Of a stretch of 64,000 bases of DNA, positions 47,109 through 55,768 are shown piece by piece. The notes beneath the pieces were generated by a model that was given only the letters and a program-made list of their open reading frames with translations, did not search any database and was not told where the DNA came from. Every line of letters starts with the position of its first letter. Within the stretch, counting starts at the first letter, position 1. The stretch is from Cladosporium sp. IMV 00045 (lineage: Eukaryota > Ascomycota > Dothideomycetes > Cladosporiales > Cladosporiaceae). A program made the position numbers and the translations under genes. The stretch lies in the NCBI GenBank assembly GCA_001931905.2, contig MSJI02000306.1, positions 1 through 64,000 of the forward strand, written 5' to 3'.

Positions 47109-48141
47109 TCACTTCCCCCTCGGATTCTGCTCGAAATTCATACTATACCCACCCGTCTTCGCATCCTGTTCAAACTTGAAATTCTCCGTGCTCAATCCAA
47201 AAGGCTTCAGAAAACTATTCCCCAACCCCTTCAACTTGCCCATCATCTCCGCCACCTCTTCCTCTTTCGCCTTATTCAACCTTGGTCCCAGCGCCCGCGC
47301 ACTCTCCACCACGCTCCGCTTGTCGGTCGCTGTGAGGCTGCTTTCCATGGCCGGGGAGAGGAGCACGCGGTAGTCTTCGTCTGCGGCTTGCAGGTGCGAC
47401 CACCCGCCGAGAGAGGTGCGCGCTTTCGCGCGGCGGAGGAGCAGTTTGGTTTGCAAGCGGCGGACTTCGGAGAGGGTGTGGCCTGACTGGCGGAGGTTCT
47501 CAATCCTCGCTTCCATCTCAGGATCCACCTCTTCAACCACCTCCGTCTCTCCCTGCTGCTGCTGCGCGGCATCGCCTTCTCTCCGCCCCGACGCGGCGCG
47601 CACGACGGGCAATTTCTCCAACCTCTCGAGACACTCGAGGCCTTGAGTCGAAGCGTCGACAGCGGCCGCCCACGCGGAGAGTTTGAGGTTGCAGGCGGCG
47701 ACGTTGGCGCGCAGCACGCCGATTTCGTAGTCCAGGTAATTGGGGCAGAGGGAGAGGGCGAGGTCGTAGGTTTGCAGGGCGTTTTCGTGAGAGCCCGTGC
47801 TGAAGAGGGTGTTGGCTGTGGATTTGTGGGAGTTGGAGTCGGCGAGGAGGCGGGATTCTTCGGAGGGGGGGAAGCGTTCTGGGTGCGCGGGGGTTTGGGA
47901 GGTGGGTGGGTTTTCTGGTGATTCTTTTTCTTTTTCTTCTCTTGTTGCTGATTTTGCGGTGCCTTGATCTTGGAACCTTGCTCCTGGTTCTTCTCGTCTT
48001 CTTTTGAGGTGGGAATTGAGAGGGAGGTTTGCTGGGTGAGGTGGTGGGGGAGTCTGGTTCGAAGGATTTGAAGGAGTCGTTGTCGGACGATGGGTAGTCT
48101 TCTTCCACACGTTCTTCCTGTAGCCCTCTGTTGGGTGCCAT
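47109..48141 (-). CDS. TPR protein, TTC1-like (two apparent one-base frame breaks)
   Basis: A single exon starts at 48141 (MAPNRGLQEERVEEDYPSSD). The frame changes near the G5 run at 48046-48050 and again at the G7 run at 47875-47881 (plus-strand letters). Adding one base at each gives a continuous ~344-residue protein. It has an acidic N-terminus, a Gln/Lys-rich linker (KKKKKNHQ) and then a TPR region from about residue 95 (EESRLLADSNSHKSTANTLF, ALQTYDLALSLCPNYLDYE, KLLLRRAKARTSLGGW). The C-terminus (LGNSFLKPFGLSTENFKFEQ) is the conserved end of TTC1-type proteins. These bind Ras/G-protein or Hsp chaperone partners in animals; the fungal role is uncertain. The part from 47109 to about 47875 is intact. 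Head-to-head with XAP5, 230 bases apart. Confidence 0.8.
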
Positions 48142-48371
48142 GCTTGCCAGTGAGGTTTGGCGGTCTAAATTATTTTCTGGGATTGTGTAGCAAGAACATC
48201 TCACACATGGCATTCACATGCAAGCAAGCAAAGCAAAGTGACGTTTTGCGGGGGCGATCCGTGCAGAGAAGTCCCCAATTCATCTACGAGCTATAGTTCC
48301 TGACGATCTAGGAGCATCTCTCCTCTCTTTCTCACATCACAGCCTCCACCTTTGAAGAGTTCGCAATCACG
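48142..48371. promoter_or_regulatory. Short bidirectional promoter (TTC1-like / XAP5)
   Basis: Only 230 bases separate two divergent start codons. A TGACGT (CRE/bZIP-type) hexamer lies at 48239-48244, near the middle. The site is seen directly; its use is inference. Confidence 0.45.
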
Positions 48372-49726
48372 ATGGCCGACTCAAATCCACCTTCAGGCTC
48401 TGCAACCCCCCGCTTCGCCTCCTCAGGACACACAGCCGAAGACCTTCTCAAAGAACAAACCGTCGGCCTGGTGCACCTTTCCGATTTTCGCAAAAGACGC
48501 GTCGAAGCTCTTGAACAGAGTAGTGGAAGCGGCGCCAGTACGCCGACGGGGTATGATAGCCGGTAAGACTTCGTGACTTCGTGCGCGCGCGTGTGGCATC
48601 CAATGCGATGAGAGAGGATGAACTTCGACTTTGATTGGTTGCGCAGAGACTGATGGACCAAGTACAGTGAGCAGACACCCAAGGCGGCTGGATTCAAGAA
48701 GCGGAAGAAGGGGGTGAAGAAAGTTGGTCTGTCTTTTGGAGACGACGACGAAGAGGAAGAGACAGGAGATGTCAAGTCGCAAGAGCAGCAGGGCAAGGAC
48801 AAATCGAAGCTCGGATCGCGGAATGATGAAGAAGGCGACGACGGCGAAGAAGCGACAACAGGAACCCCGGTCGTGAAAAAGCGCCTCAAACCCAACAGCT
48901 CTGTCGCGATCCAAGCCAAAGCGCAGACGAAATCCTCCCTCGCCAAAGAAGCTTCGCTGAAAGAGTCGTTGCGCAAACAATATCTTGCAATGAACGAGGC
49001 GGTGCGGAATACGGAGTTCGTGCTGCCTTTTGCCTTTTTCGAGGCGAAGGAGATGTCTGGGGGTAAGGTGCGGTTGAAGAAGGGGGATTTCGTGTGGTTG
49101 TTCTTGGAGAGGGCGAGGAAAGTTGGCGTTGAGTTGGCGGAGATAGGTGAAGGGCCTGCGGGTTTGGGGAGGAGAAGGAGGGAGTGGGCTAGGATTGGTG
49201 TGGATGATTTGATGGTTGTGGTGGGGGATATGATGATTCCTCATGTGAGTATTGAAGCCTATGCGGATCGCAATGCTTAGCAGACAACGGGAACGAATGC
49301 TAACCAACGATTCTCACACAACAGCACCTCGACTTCCACACCCTGATCCTCAACAAATCCACCGGCTACCACGGCGTTCTCTTCCCCTTCTCCTCCGAAC
49401 CAACAGCAGCAACGCCCGCCCACCTCATCCCAACCGCCGACGGCTCTCTGCCCGCAGCAAACCAGCCCGAGCCCGCCAGCGGTTTACTGACCGCCGACCA
49501 ACTGAAAGAGCAAGAACAACAACGCGCCTCTGCTATTCCAGACTCCGAATTGGAAGGTTTCGACCGCGACCCTTCGCTTCTGAGAGTTGTCGATCGCCGC
49601 TGGTACGAGAAGAACAAACATATCTACCCCATGAGCGTTTGGGAGGATTTCGATCCTGCGAAGGATTATTCGAATGGTGGGAAGAAGGATCGTGAGGGGA
49701 ATGCATTCTTCTTTTCAGGGAGGTGA
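48372..49726 (+). CDS. XAP5/FAM50 family nuclear protein
   Basis: Exons 48372-48562, 48668-49244 and 49325-49726 give 389 residues. The middle is Lys/Glu-rich with a basic nuclear-type signal (FKKRKKGVKKVGLSF). The C-terminal XAP5 domain spans about residues 200-380 and includes ESLRKQYLAMNEAV, VRLKKGDFVWLFLERARK, VGDMMIPHHLDFHTLILNK and RRWYEKNKHIYPMSVWEDFD. The last phrase is the family hallmark. XAP5/FAM50 proteins are conserved nuclear factors linked to splicing (FAM50A), to small-RNA and chromatin regulation in fission yeast, and to the circadian clock in plants. The first intron is 105 bases and its acceptor (TACAG) is chosen because it alone keeps the frame. Confidence 0.9.
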
Positions 49727-49832
49727 ATAAGATGAACTTGTCTTGAACGATATGCTAGATGCAAGGAAGAAAAGAACAAAAGCCCGAACACGCCCAACGC
49801 TCGCAATGCCAATATCCAAAAACGCCGACCTC

Positions 49833-50276
49833 TCACGACGAAACGAAAACTATCCACCACTCCAACAAACCACTCATCCAACCCTCACCCAACCACAACC
49901 CAATCAGCACAAGAAGAACCAGCACCAACAAAACCGGATTAAACAGCACCAACGCCACAGCAGCGGGACTCATCAAGCCCATGACCACATTCGTCGCGCA
50001 CCGGTTCAAGAACTTCTCGACTCGCTTCGCATACGTTTGCGCTCTCTGCTCGAAGTCTTGGAGCGTGGGAGTGTCGCTGTCGAGGTACCAGCCTGTTGAG
50101 GAGGTGGAGGAGGTGCGACGGGGTGGGTGAGGGCGGGTGGATGTGTGGGATGTCTCGGTGTTGTTGATGGTGACGAGAGTCGAGAGGAGGTTGCGGATGG
50201 TGACGGGAGGATTGTGAGGGCCGCGAAGGACCGGCCGGTGAGGAGGAGGGAGGTTGTGTTCATCTTGCTTCTCTTC
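49833..50276 (-). CDS. Possible small C-terminally anchored membrane protein, 5' end unresolved
   Basis: An open stretch of 147 codons bounded upstream by a stop at 50277-50279 has no early ATG, so a 5' exon or a frame correction is needed. It nevertheless reads like a real protein. A short N-terminal part (PPVTIRNLLSTLVTINNTE) is followed by a Ser/Thr/Arg linker, an amphipathic helix (TLQDFEQRAQTYAKRVEKFL) and two adjacent hydrophobic segments (MGLMSPAAVALVLF, VLLVLVLLVLIGLWLG). It ends EWWIVFVSS. The topology resembles small ER/Golgi membrane proteins such as PRA1-like factors, but no family is claimed. An overlapping frame (50006-50343) has an ATG but low-complexity Pro/Ser content. Convergent with XAP5. 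Confidence 0.4.
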   Translation of the reverse strand, partial: EEKQDEHNLPPPHRPVLRGPHNPPVTIRNLLSTLVTINNTETSHTSTRPHPPRRTSSTSSTGWYLDSDTPTLQDFEQRAQTYAKRVEKFLNRCATNVVMGLMSPAAVALVLFNPVLLVLVLLVLIGLWLGEGWMSGLLEWWIVFVSS

Positions 50277-50279
50277 TCA

Positions 50280-51969
50280 CTGGTCAGCGTCCGAGTATGC
50301 CTTGAGGACGTGGCGGGGATGGCTTGATGTTGCGACATCTGCAACGATGATCGCGGTTGCCAAGCAGATCGACTGCTGCTGAAAATATGCAATGTACGAT
50401 ATGCGTCGTATGTACAATTAGATCGAGAGGACGCCGGATATAGAGACAGTAAAAAAAACCCATGCAGAAGTGAAGACCCAGCACGCCACAACAGGTACAC
50501 CTAATATATATAACAACACCCGAATCACCAACAAAGACTCATCAACTCGTCCCTCCAAGAGCAGGTGGGGTTTATCAAACGCCCAACCCCTCCTCACATC
50601 TCCGATTACCATACTCCCATTTGGCGAAATACCGCAGTTGCCGAGCTAGACAGTCCTAGTAAGAAGAAAGAGTGAGAAGAATGCCATCAAGTCCTCCATG
50701 TGTAGATGACGCTTGAGGTGATTGGTGGAGGGGCTGTGTATCGTTGTGTTGGTAGGTTGATGGCCTTGCGGTGCGGATTGGCCAATCGGAGGGAAGGGTG
50801 GGGAGCGTGTAGTGAGTGTGGGCGATGGGAGAGGTTTGGTGGGGGACTTCGTTAAGGCATTTCATCTACCTAGAGGTATTGTCGCTGTTGCATCCTGACT
50901 CGAGTGCTTTATCTTATTTGGTTTGATTCGTTTGTAATCTATACCTACTCTTCGCGAGTATTGCTGATTGAGATTCCTACTCACAAACACATCGCCGGTA
51001 GTACGTCTAAATCCCACTCTCCTCCCTTGCACTTCACCCGTGAGGGGTTTCATGTGGTTGGACTCGCTTACATGCATGCAACTACCTATTCCCTGACGCC
51101 CTCACAGGCGCTGTAGGTATATCTTCGCCCGATTCTCGCCATTTCGCTCCTTCTGTTTTCCCTCCTCACGACTTTAAGGTTGCTCTAACAAAACCGAAAA
51201 AAATCCCACGCCGTTGCATTCTTGCTAGTCTTGCCTCGCGTCTTTCGCCATCGTCTGATGTCGTCATGGATCATTCGGCGCGAGGCGGTACAATGTGACT
51301 TGGTTTGGGAATGTGCGGCGTGGTTTTGAAAGACAAGAGCCGATATTATCATGTAGTGCTAGGCAGTTATCGTTCCTCGGACTTGGTGGGGTTCGATGCG
51401 TAATTTGCACTCACATATTCTTTCAGTTATTTACTTCCAATTCTTTGTTTGATCATTTGTTTGAAATGATTTCTGATATGGTTTGAAGGGTTTGGTTAAG
51501 CGAGTCCAACTTGGAGTGTTCACAGATCGTTTGGATTGAAGGTTTCGTTGTCTGGGTGTACTCTTCGATAAGGTATTCTCGCTTTCGTTCGTCTTTTGGC
51601 ATTGGGGTCATCCTCCCTCCTTTCTCTCTTGACGATAGATATCCAAAGTTATGGCAAGAATTGATTATATACAGTAGAGTGCATATCAGCAGATTTCGCA
51701 CTGTACATCGCCATCTTCACGTCTTCCATTTGATGATAGTCTCAACGCACGGTTGATCGTCTCCAGAAAACCCCACCATCCAACTCCCACCATCCAACTC
51801 CCACCATCCATCCCACCTGACGTCTTTCAAGGGTCTGACTCAAGGACTTCACATAAAAAAGTTACATGTACACACATTCATAAAACTATACACCAACCAC
51901 CTCAAAACAACAAGAATATTACAATCCACCAGCACCATATCCATCGACACCACAGGAAAACCACCAACA
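50280..51969. other. Intergenic region upstream of HAD phosphatase
   Basis: About 1.7 kb with no supported gene. It may contain the missing first exon of the small membrane protein (an ATG-led frame begins at 50343) and the promoter of the HAD gene. It is AT-rich between 51100 and 51750. Confidence 0.4.
51773..51810. repeat. Short tandem repeat, 14-bp unit
   Basis: The unit CCACCATCCAACTC occurs 2.7 times in tandem, about 160 bases upstream of the HAD phosphatase start. Confidence 0.9.
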
Positions 51970-52830
51970 ATGCCCACCCCACCCCCCATCCGCGCCTGCC
52001 TCTTCGACATGGACGGCCTCCTCCTCGACACCGAAGACCTCTACAGCCTGTGCACAAACACGCTGCTCGCCGAATTCAACCGCCCACCCCTCCCCTGGTC
52101 CATCAAAGCGCAACTGCAAGGCCGCCCCGGCCCCGCCGCCTCCCAAATCTTCTTCGAATGGGCCCAACTCCCCTGCACGCGCGAGGAATACCTCGCAAAG
52201 CAATCCGTGCTGCAGCGAAAGCACTTCCCGAGCGCGGCGCCGCTGCCCGGCGTTGAAGAGTTGCTGCGCAGACTCGGCGATGCGCAGGCCAAGGGGAGAG
52301 TGGAATTGGCGCTGGCGACGAGCTCGCACAGGGCGAATTTCGAGCTCAAAACGCAGCACGTCAAGCCGTTGTTTGAGCCTTTCAGGCCGGAGAATAGGAT
52401 TGTGGGGGACGACGAGCGGATTCCCAAGGGGAGGGGCAAGCCCGCGCCGGACATTTACTTGCTGGCGCTGGAGACTGTCAATGCGCGGAGGAGGGCGCAG
52501 GGGGAGGCGGACGAGATCAAGCCCGAGGAGTGTTTGGTTTTCGAGGATAGCGTTCCGGGCGTGGAGGCGGGGCGTAGGGCGGGCATGCAGGTCGTTTGGT
52601 GCCCGCATCCAGAGTTGTTGAAGGAGTATAAGAGGCGGGAGGAACAGGTGTTGGCCGGGTTGATGGGGGAGCATAAGGAGGAGGTGGAGGAGAGGAATGA
52701 GACGTTGGGGGTTAAGGGGAAGGATGGGGAGGTCAAGAAGGGAGCGCCGGGCGAGGTGGGAGATGGGTGGGGTGTTTTGTTGGAGACGCTGGAGGGCTTC
52801 CCTTACAAGAGGTTTGGGATCGAGGCGTAG
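51970..52830 (+). CDS. HAD-superfamily phosphatase, HDHD1/GS1-like (pseudouridine-5'-phosphatase type)
   Basis: A single exon of 286 residues. Motif I is FDMDGLLLDTED (nucleophile D13, acid D15), motif II is the ATSSHR threonine/serine region, motif III is the KPAPDIY lysine, and motif IV is FEDSVPGVEAG. A helical cap lies between motifs I and II (SLCTNTLLAEFNRPPLPWSI), as in subfamily IA enzymes of the HDHD1/beta-phosphoglucomutase group. These hydrolyse small phosphorylated metabolites; fungal members are usually labelled HAD or GS1-like. A ~45-residue charged insert near the C-terminus (EEQVLAGLMGEHKEEVEERN) precedes the end. The substrate cannot be told from sequence. Convergent with UPF3. 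Confidence 0.88.
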   Translation: MPTPPPIRACLFDMDGLLLDTEDLYSLCTNTLLAEFNRPPLPWSIKAQLQGRPGPAASQIFFEWAQLPCTREEYLAKQSVLQRKHFPSAAPLPGVEELLRRLGDAQAKGRVELALATSSHRANFELKTQHVKPLFEPFRPENRIVGDDERIPKGRGKPAPDIYLLALETVNARRRAQGEADEIKPEECLVFEDSVPGVEAGRRAGMQVVWCPHPELLKEYKRREEQVLAGLMGEHKEEVEERNETLGVKGKDGEVKKGAPGEVGDGWGVLLETLEGFPYKRFGIEA

Positions 52831-53268
52831 ACTTGGGGCGGAATTATTGTAAGAAAAGAGGAAAGGGGCAGGGATTGCCTTGTGTGGAGGGCGGTTTTGA
52901 GCTTTTCTTAAAAAGAAAAATCTATAGATTTATAGACCTGAGGCATACAGCTAGGCCTCGCGGCCGATCGATGTTAGACGAAACCCATGTTCGGTCCTTT
53001 GATGGACTGATATCCGATGCGCATCGCATCGCACCCGAGGGACTCAGCTCGATCGGTCTAAGCGGCGCATGTTGAATGTTGTTTGCATGGAAGCAGCATG
53101 TGACTACAGTCGAGCCTGCCCATCCCTCAGAGCTCATGCCGGCACATCGCAGTGAGCGCTGAGCTCCCTCTGCATTGGCTGGAGCCGTCCGGATCTTGAC
53201 CTGGAGGTTCCCACCTGAAGACGAAAGGCCTGATCACTTTCGTTGAATGTTCCCTTCTTCCATGCCGC
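52831..53268. other. Convergent intergenic region (HAD / UPF3)
   Basis: About 440 bases between converging stops, likely both 3' UTRs. No other feature is seen. Confidence 0.5.
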
Positions 53269-55008
53269 TCACTCAACCAGCAGCGGCAGTCTGTCCGCCG
53301 CCTTTGCCACTGTTGGCATTCGCATTGTTGGAATTGTTGGCGTTCCCGCCACGCCTCCCACCACGACCACCTCTGAAATTACCTCTACCGCCTCCGCCTC
53401 CACCTCCACCACCACTCTTATCACCTCCACCTCCACCTCCACCTCCTCCTCGCCGCCACCGCCGCCACCGCCGCCACTTCTGTCCTTGAACTCAATCACT
53501 TCCACAGCACCCTTCGCAACAGGCACCTTCTTCGCTTCCACAGCCTTCTTCAAACCCTCCTGTGTCTTGAACACGGCGATTGCGGTTCCTTTCCTCGGGT
53601 CAATGGTCACGTTGTTCATCTCGCCAAATTGCGCCAGAGCTTGCTGGATCAAAATCTCCGTCATGCCTTGGCTGGGATTTGCGTGTTTGAGGTAGGCTTT
53701 GGGCGGGCCGGAGGAAGAAGATTGCTGCTGCTGCTGCTGCTGCTGTTGTTTGCCTCCTGAAGAGCCGGGCGCGGGAGATGAGTTCTTCGACTGGTTGGGT
53801 GTGGACTTTTGTTGGTTGTTGTTGTTCGCTGCAGGAGTGTTCGTAGCTGATATTGCCGCCGCTCCTCCCTGGGGCGTCTGATTGTTCGCTGCGCCGCCTT
53901 TGGGCCGGATACCGAGGTCCTTCTGTAGCATCTTCTTGATTCCCTCGGTGTTGTTGCCTCGCTGCCTTTGCGATTGTCCACGTTGTGCGCCTGATGTTGC
54001 GGGTGCACTTTGCTGAGCATTTTGCTGAGCATTCTGCTGCTGTGCTTGCGCACCTGTCGTCGCCGCCGCTGCTTTCGCGTTTTGTTGGGCCGCTCCACGT
54101 CTGCCCTTCGCAGGCGTTTGCGCGGCCTTTTGCGAACCGGCATTGGCGTTCGTGTTTGATGCTGCGGCATTCTGTGCTTGTTTGCCTCCCGACTGTTTGT
54201 TTGAACCTTTTCCGCCTTCTTTCGCGGATTGCTCTCCACCCTTCCCTTTGTCGCCCTTCTTGCCTCCAGTGTTGCCAGTGTTACCATCGTCACCCTTAGA
54301 ATCACCACCTTTGCCTTTCCTCTCCGCCTTCTCGGCTTTGCTGGCCGCTGCCTTGGCCTTGTTCGCTTTCCTCTCTCGCAGGTCCTCAATCAGCGGTGTG
54401 CTCTTCACCTTTCCACCTTCGTCCTCCTTCTTCTCCGGCCCAGCGTTGTCAATCGCCGTCGCTTTGGGGATCGGTTGCGTCTCCGCCTCCAGAAAAGCCA
54501 TATACTCTGCATCCTGATCAATGGTTCCCTGTCTGTTATCCGCTCTCTGGCGCTGTTTGCCCTGCTGCAACGGCACGCGCTGATTCATCGCAAAGCCCAG
54601 CATGGGCGCTCCACCGCCGGCGGTCTTCCACGTCCCGGCTTTGTCTTTGAAGACGATCCCCAGGAACTTGGCCTCGAACTCACGCACCAAGCCCTCGCTA
54701 ACCACGTGCACGTAGCAGCGACCGAGCTCGGGCATTTTGCTCGGATTCTTCGCTTTGCCCTGTCGATACTCTCGCCAGTCGACTTTGCCTTTGCCCAGTT
54801 TCCATTCCTCGCCCAGCGCTTCTTCGAACTCGGAGAGGGTGAGGCCTGGTGGAAGACGGCGTATTTCGAGCTTGAGGCGTGCTGCTGGCGGTTTGGGTGG
54901 TGGAGGAGCGCGGGCGGAGGCAGGGATTGGGAGCACGCCGCCGCCACCGCCGCCACCGCTCTGGGCGTTGTTGCGGTCGGGGTTCTTTTGGAGGACTTTG
55001 GGAGGCAT
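53269..55008 (-). CDS. UPF3: Nonsense-mediated decay factor UPF3 (frame change before RGG tail)
   Basis: A single exon of 579 codons from the ATG at 55008. Residues about 44-180 form the Smg4/UPF3 RRM-like domain (LKLEIRRLPPGLTLSEFEEA, ELGRCYVHVVSEGLVREFEA, AEYMAFLE). Then come a long Lys/Ala/Gly/Gln-rich disordered part with a polyQ run and a second RRM-like fold (NPSQGMTEILIQQALAQFGE, GTAIAVFKTQEGLKKAVEAK). The annotated frame ends in an odd Glu/Val-rich tail. The neighbouring frame, entered by one extra G near 53449-53453, reads a classic RGG tail (RGNFRGGRGGRRGG, then Asn-rich) to a stop at 53273, so the RGG end is probably the real one. UPF3 links exon-junction-marked mRNPs to UPF2/UPF1 in NMD. 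Head-to-head with YRA1. Confidence 0.88.
   Translation of the reverse strand: MPPKVLQKNPDRNNAQSGGGGGGGVLPIPASARAPPPPKPPAARLKLEIRRLPPGLTLSEFEEALGEEWKLGKGKVDWREYRQGKAKNPSKMPELGRCYVHVVSEGLVREFEAKFLGIVFKDKAGTWKTAGGGAPMLGFAMNQRVPLQQGKQRQRADNRQGTIDQDAEYMAFLEAETQPIPKATAIDNAGPEKKEDEGGKVKSTPLIEDLRERKANKAKAAASKAEKAERKGKGGDSKGDDGNTGNTGGKKGDKGKGGEQSAKEGGKGSNKQSGGKQAQNAAASNTNANAGSQKAAQTPAKGRRGAAQQNAKAAAATTGAQAQQQNAQQNAQQSAPATSGAQRGQSQRQRGNNTEGIKKMLQKDLGIRPKGGAANNQTPQGGAAAISATNTPAANNNNQQKSTPNQSKNSSPAPGSSGGKQQQQQQQQQSSSSGPPKAYLKHANPSQGMTEILIQQALAQFGEMNNVTIDPRKGTAIAVFKTQEGLKKAVEAKKVPVAKGAVEVIEFKDRSGGGGGGGGEEEVEVEVEVIRVVVEVEAEAVEVISEVVVVGGVAGTPTIPTMRMPTVAKAADRLPLLVE
53724..53745 (-). repeat. CAG trinucleotide repeat in UPF3
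   Basis: About seven perfect CAG units (minus strand), with extra CAA codons beside them, encode a polyglutamine run in the disordered linker between the two RRM-like domains. Confidence 0.9.
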
Positions 55009-55768
55009 TGTGGCGGGATGCCTCGACCTGACTGGTGTTTGTGGGTGGAGGGTGAGTCTGGCAATCCAAGCGCTTTGATAACGATGTTTGTCTGGCGAGC
55101 GTGGGGCAGCTGCTACGGACGGTGAAGGGCAAGCACGTGCCTTTGGATTTAGTGGCGGATTAGGCTTTGGGCGGGAAGACTGAAAGTACAGATCGATCAT
55201 GGTGATTACACCAACGCTTGTAGTATCTAGCGATAAAGCGTAGGCGGAACGACTAATATGCCATTGTTTACGCACAAATCAAGACAAGGTACATTGATGT
55301 TAAGCTCATGTGAGTTTCTCGATAGCAACAGAACAAGGTGAAAGTTGAAGAGGCTCGCGGCGCGGCCCGCTGCATCTATCCGCAGCCTGCTTCGAGACAA
55401 GCGGGTGCCTGCCCCTTCCCTCGCCGCGTCGCGCCAGATCGTCAGCTCTTCCTCTCTCCCTCATCACCAACACCTCATCACCATCAACACCTCAACATCA
55501 ACAACTCCTCCGTGCTTCTTCACGACCAGCACAAATTACTGCCATCTCGCACGCGTGTCGTCCTCATACCGTGCACTTTCTGACTTGACTCTCGTCATCA
55601 TCACTGCCACCTCACTGTCTCTGTTCCTTCTCAACAGACAGTCGAAAGCCCTCATCTCTCCTTCTCTACAACAGCTCATCAGCATCAACTAGCGATCGCA
55701 TCCGCCTCGCTCATCACTCGCATACCCGCCACTCTCTTCCACCAAACCCAACAATCACCACAAACACC
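55009..55768. promoter_or_regulatory. Divergent promoter region (UPF3 / YRA1)
   Basis: 760 bases between divergent start codons. The YRA1 side (55430-55768) is strongly CT/CA-rich with ATCAACA repeats, typical of highly expressed fungal gene leaders. Confidence 0.5.

Noticed and set aside
54229..55125. 298-codon open frame opposite UPF3
   Set aside because: It is a shadow of the UPF3 low-complexity Lys/Ala-rich coding strand.
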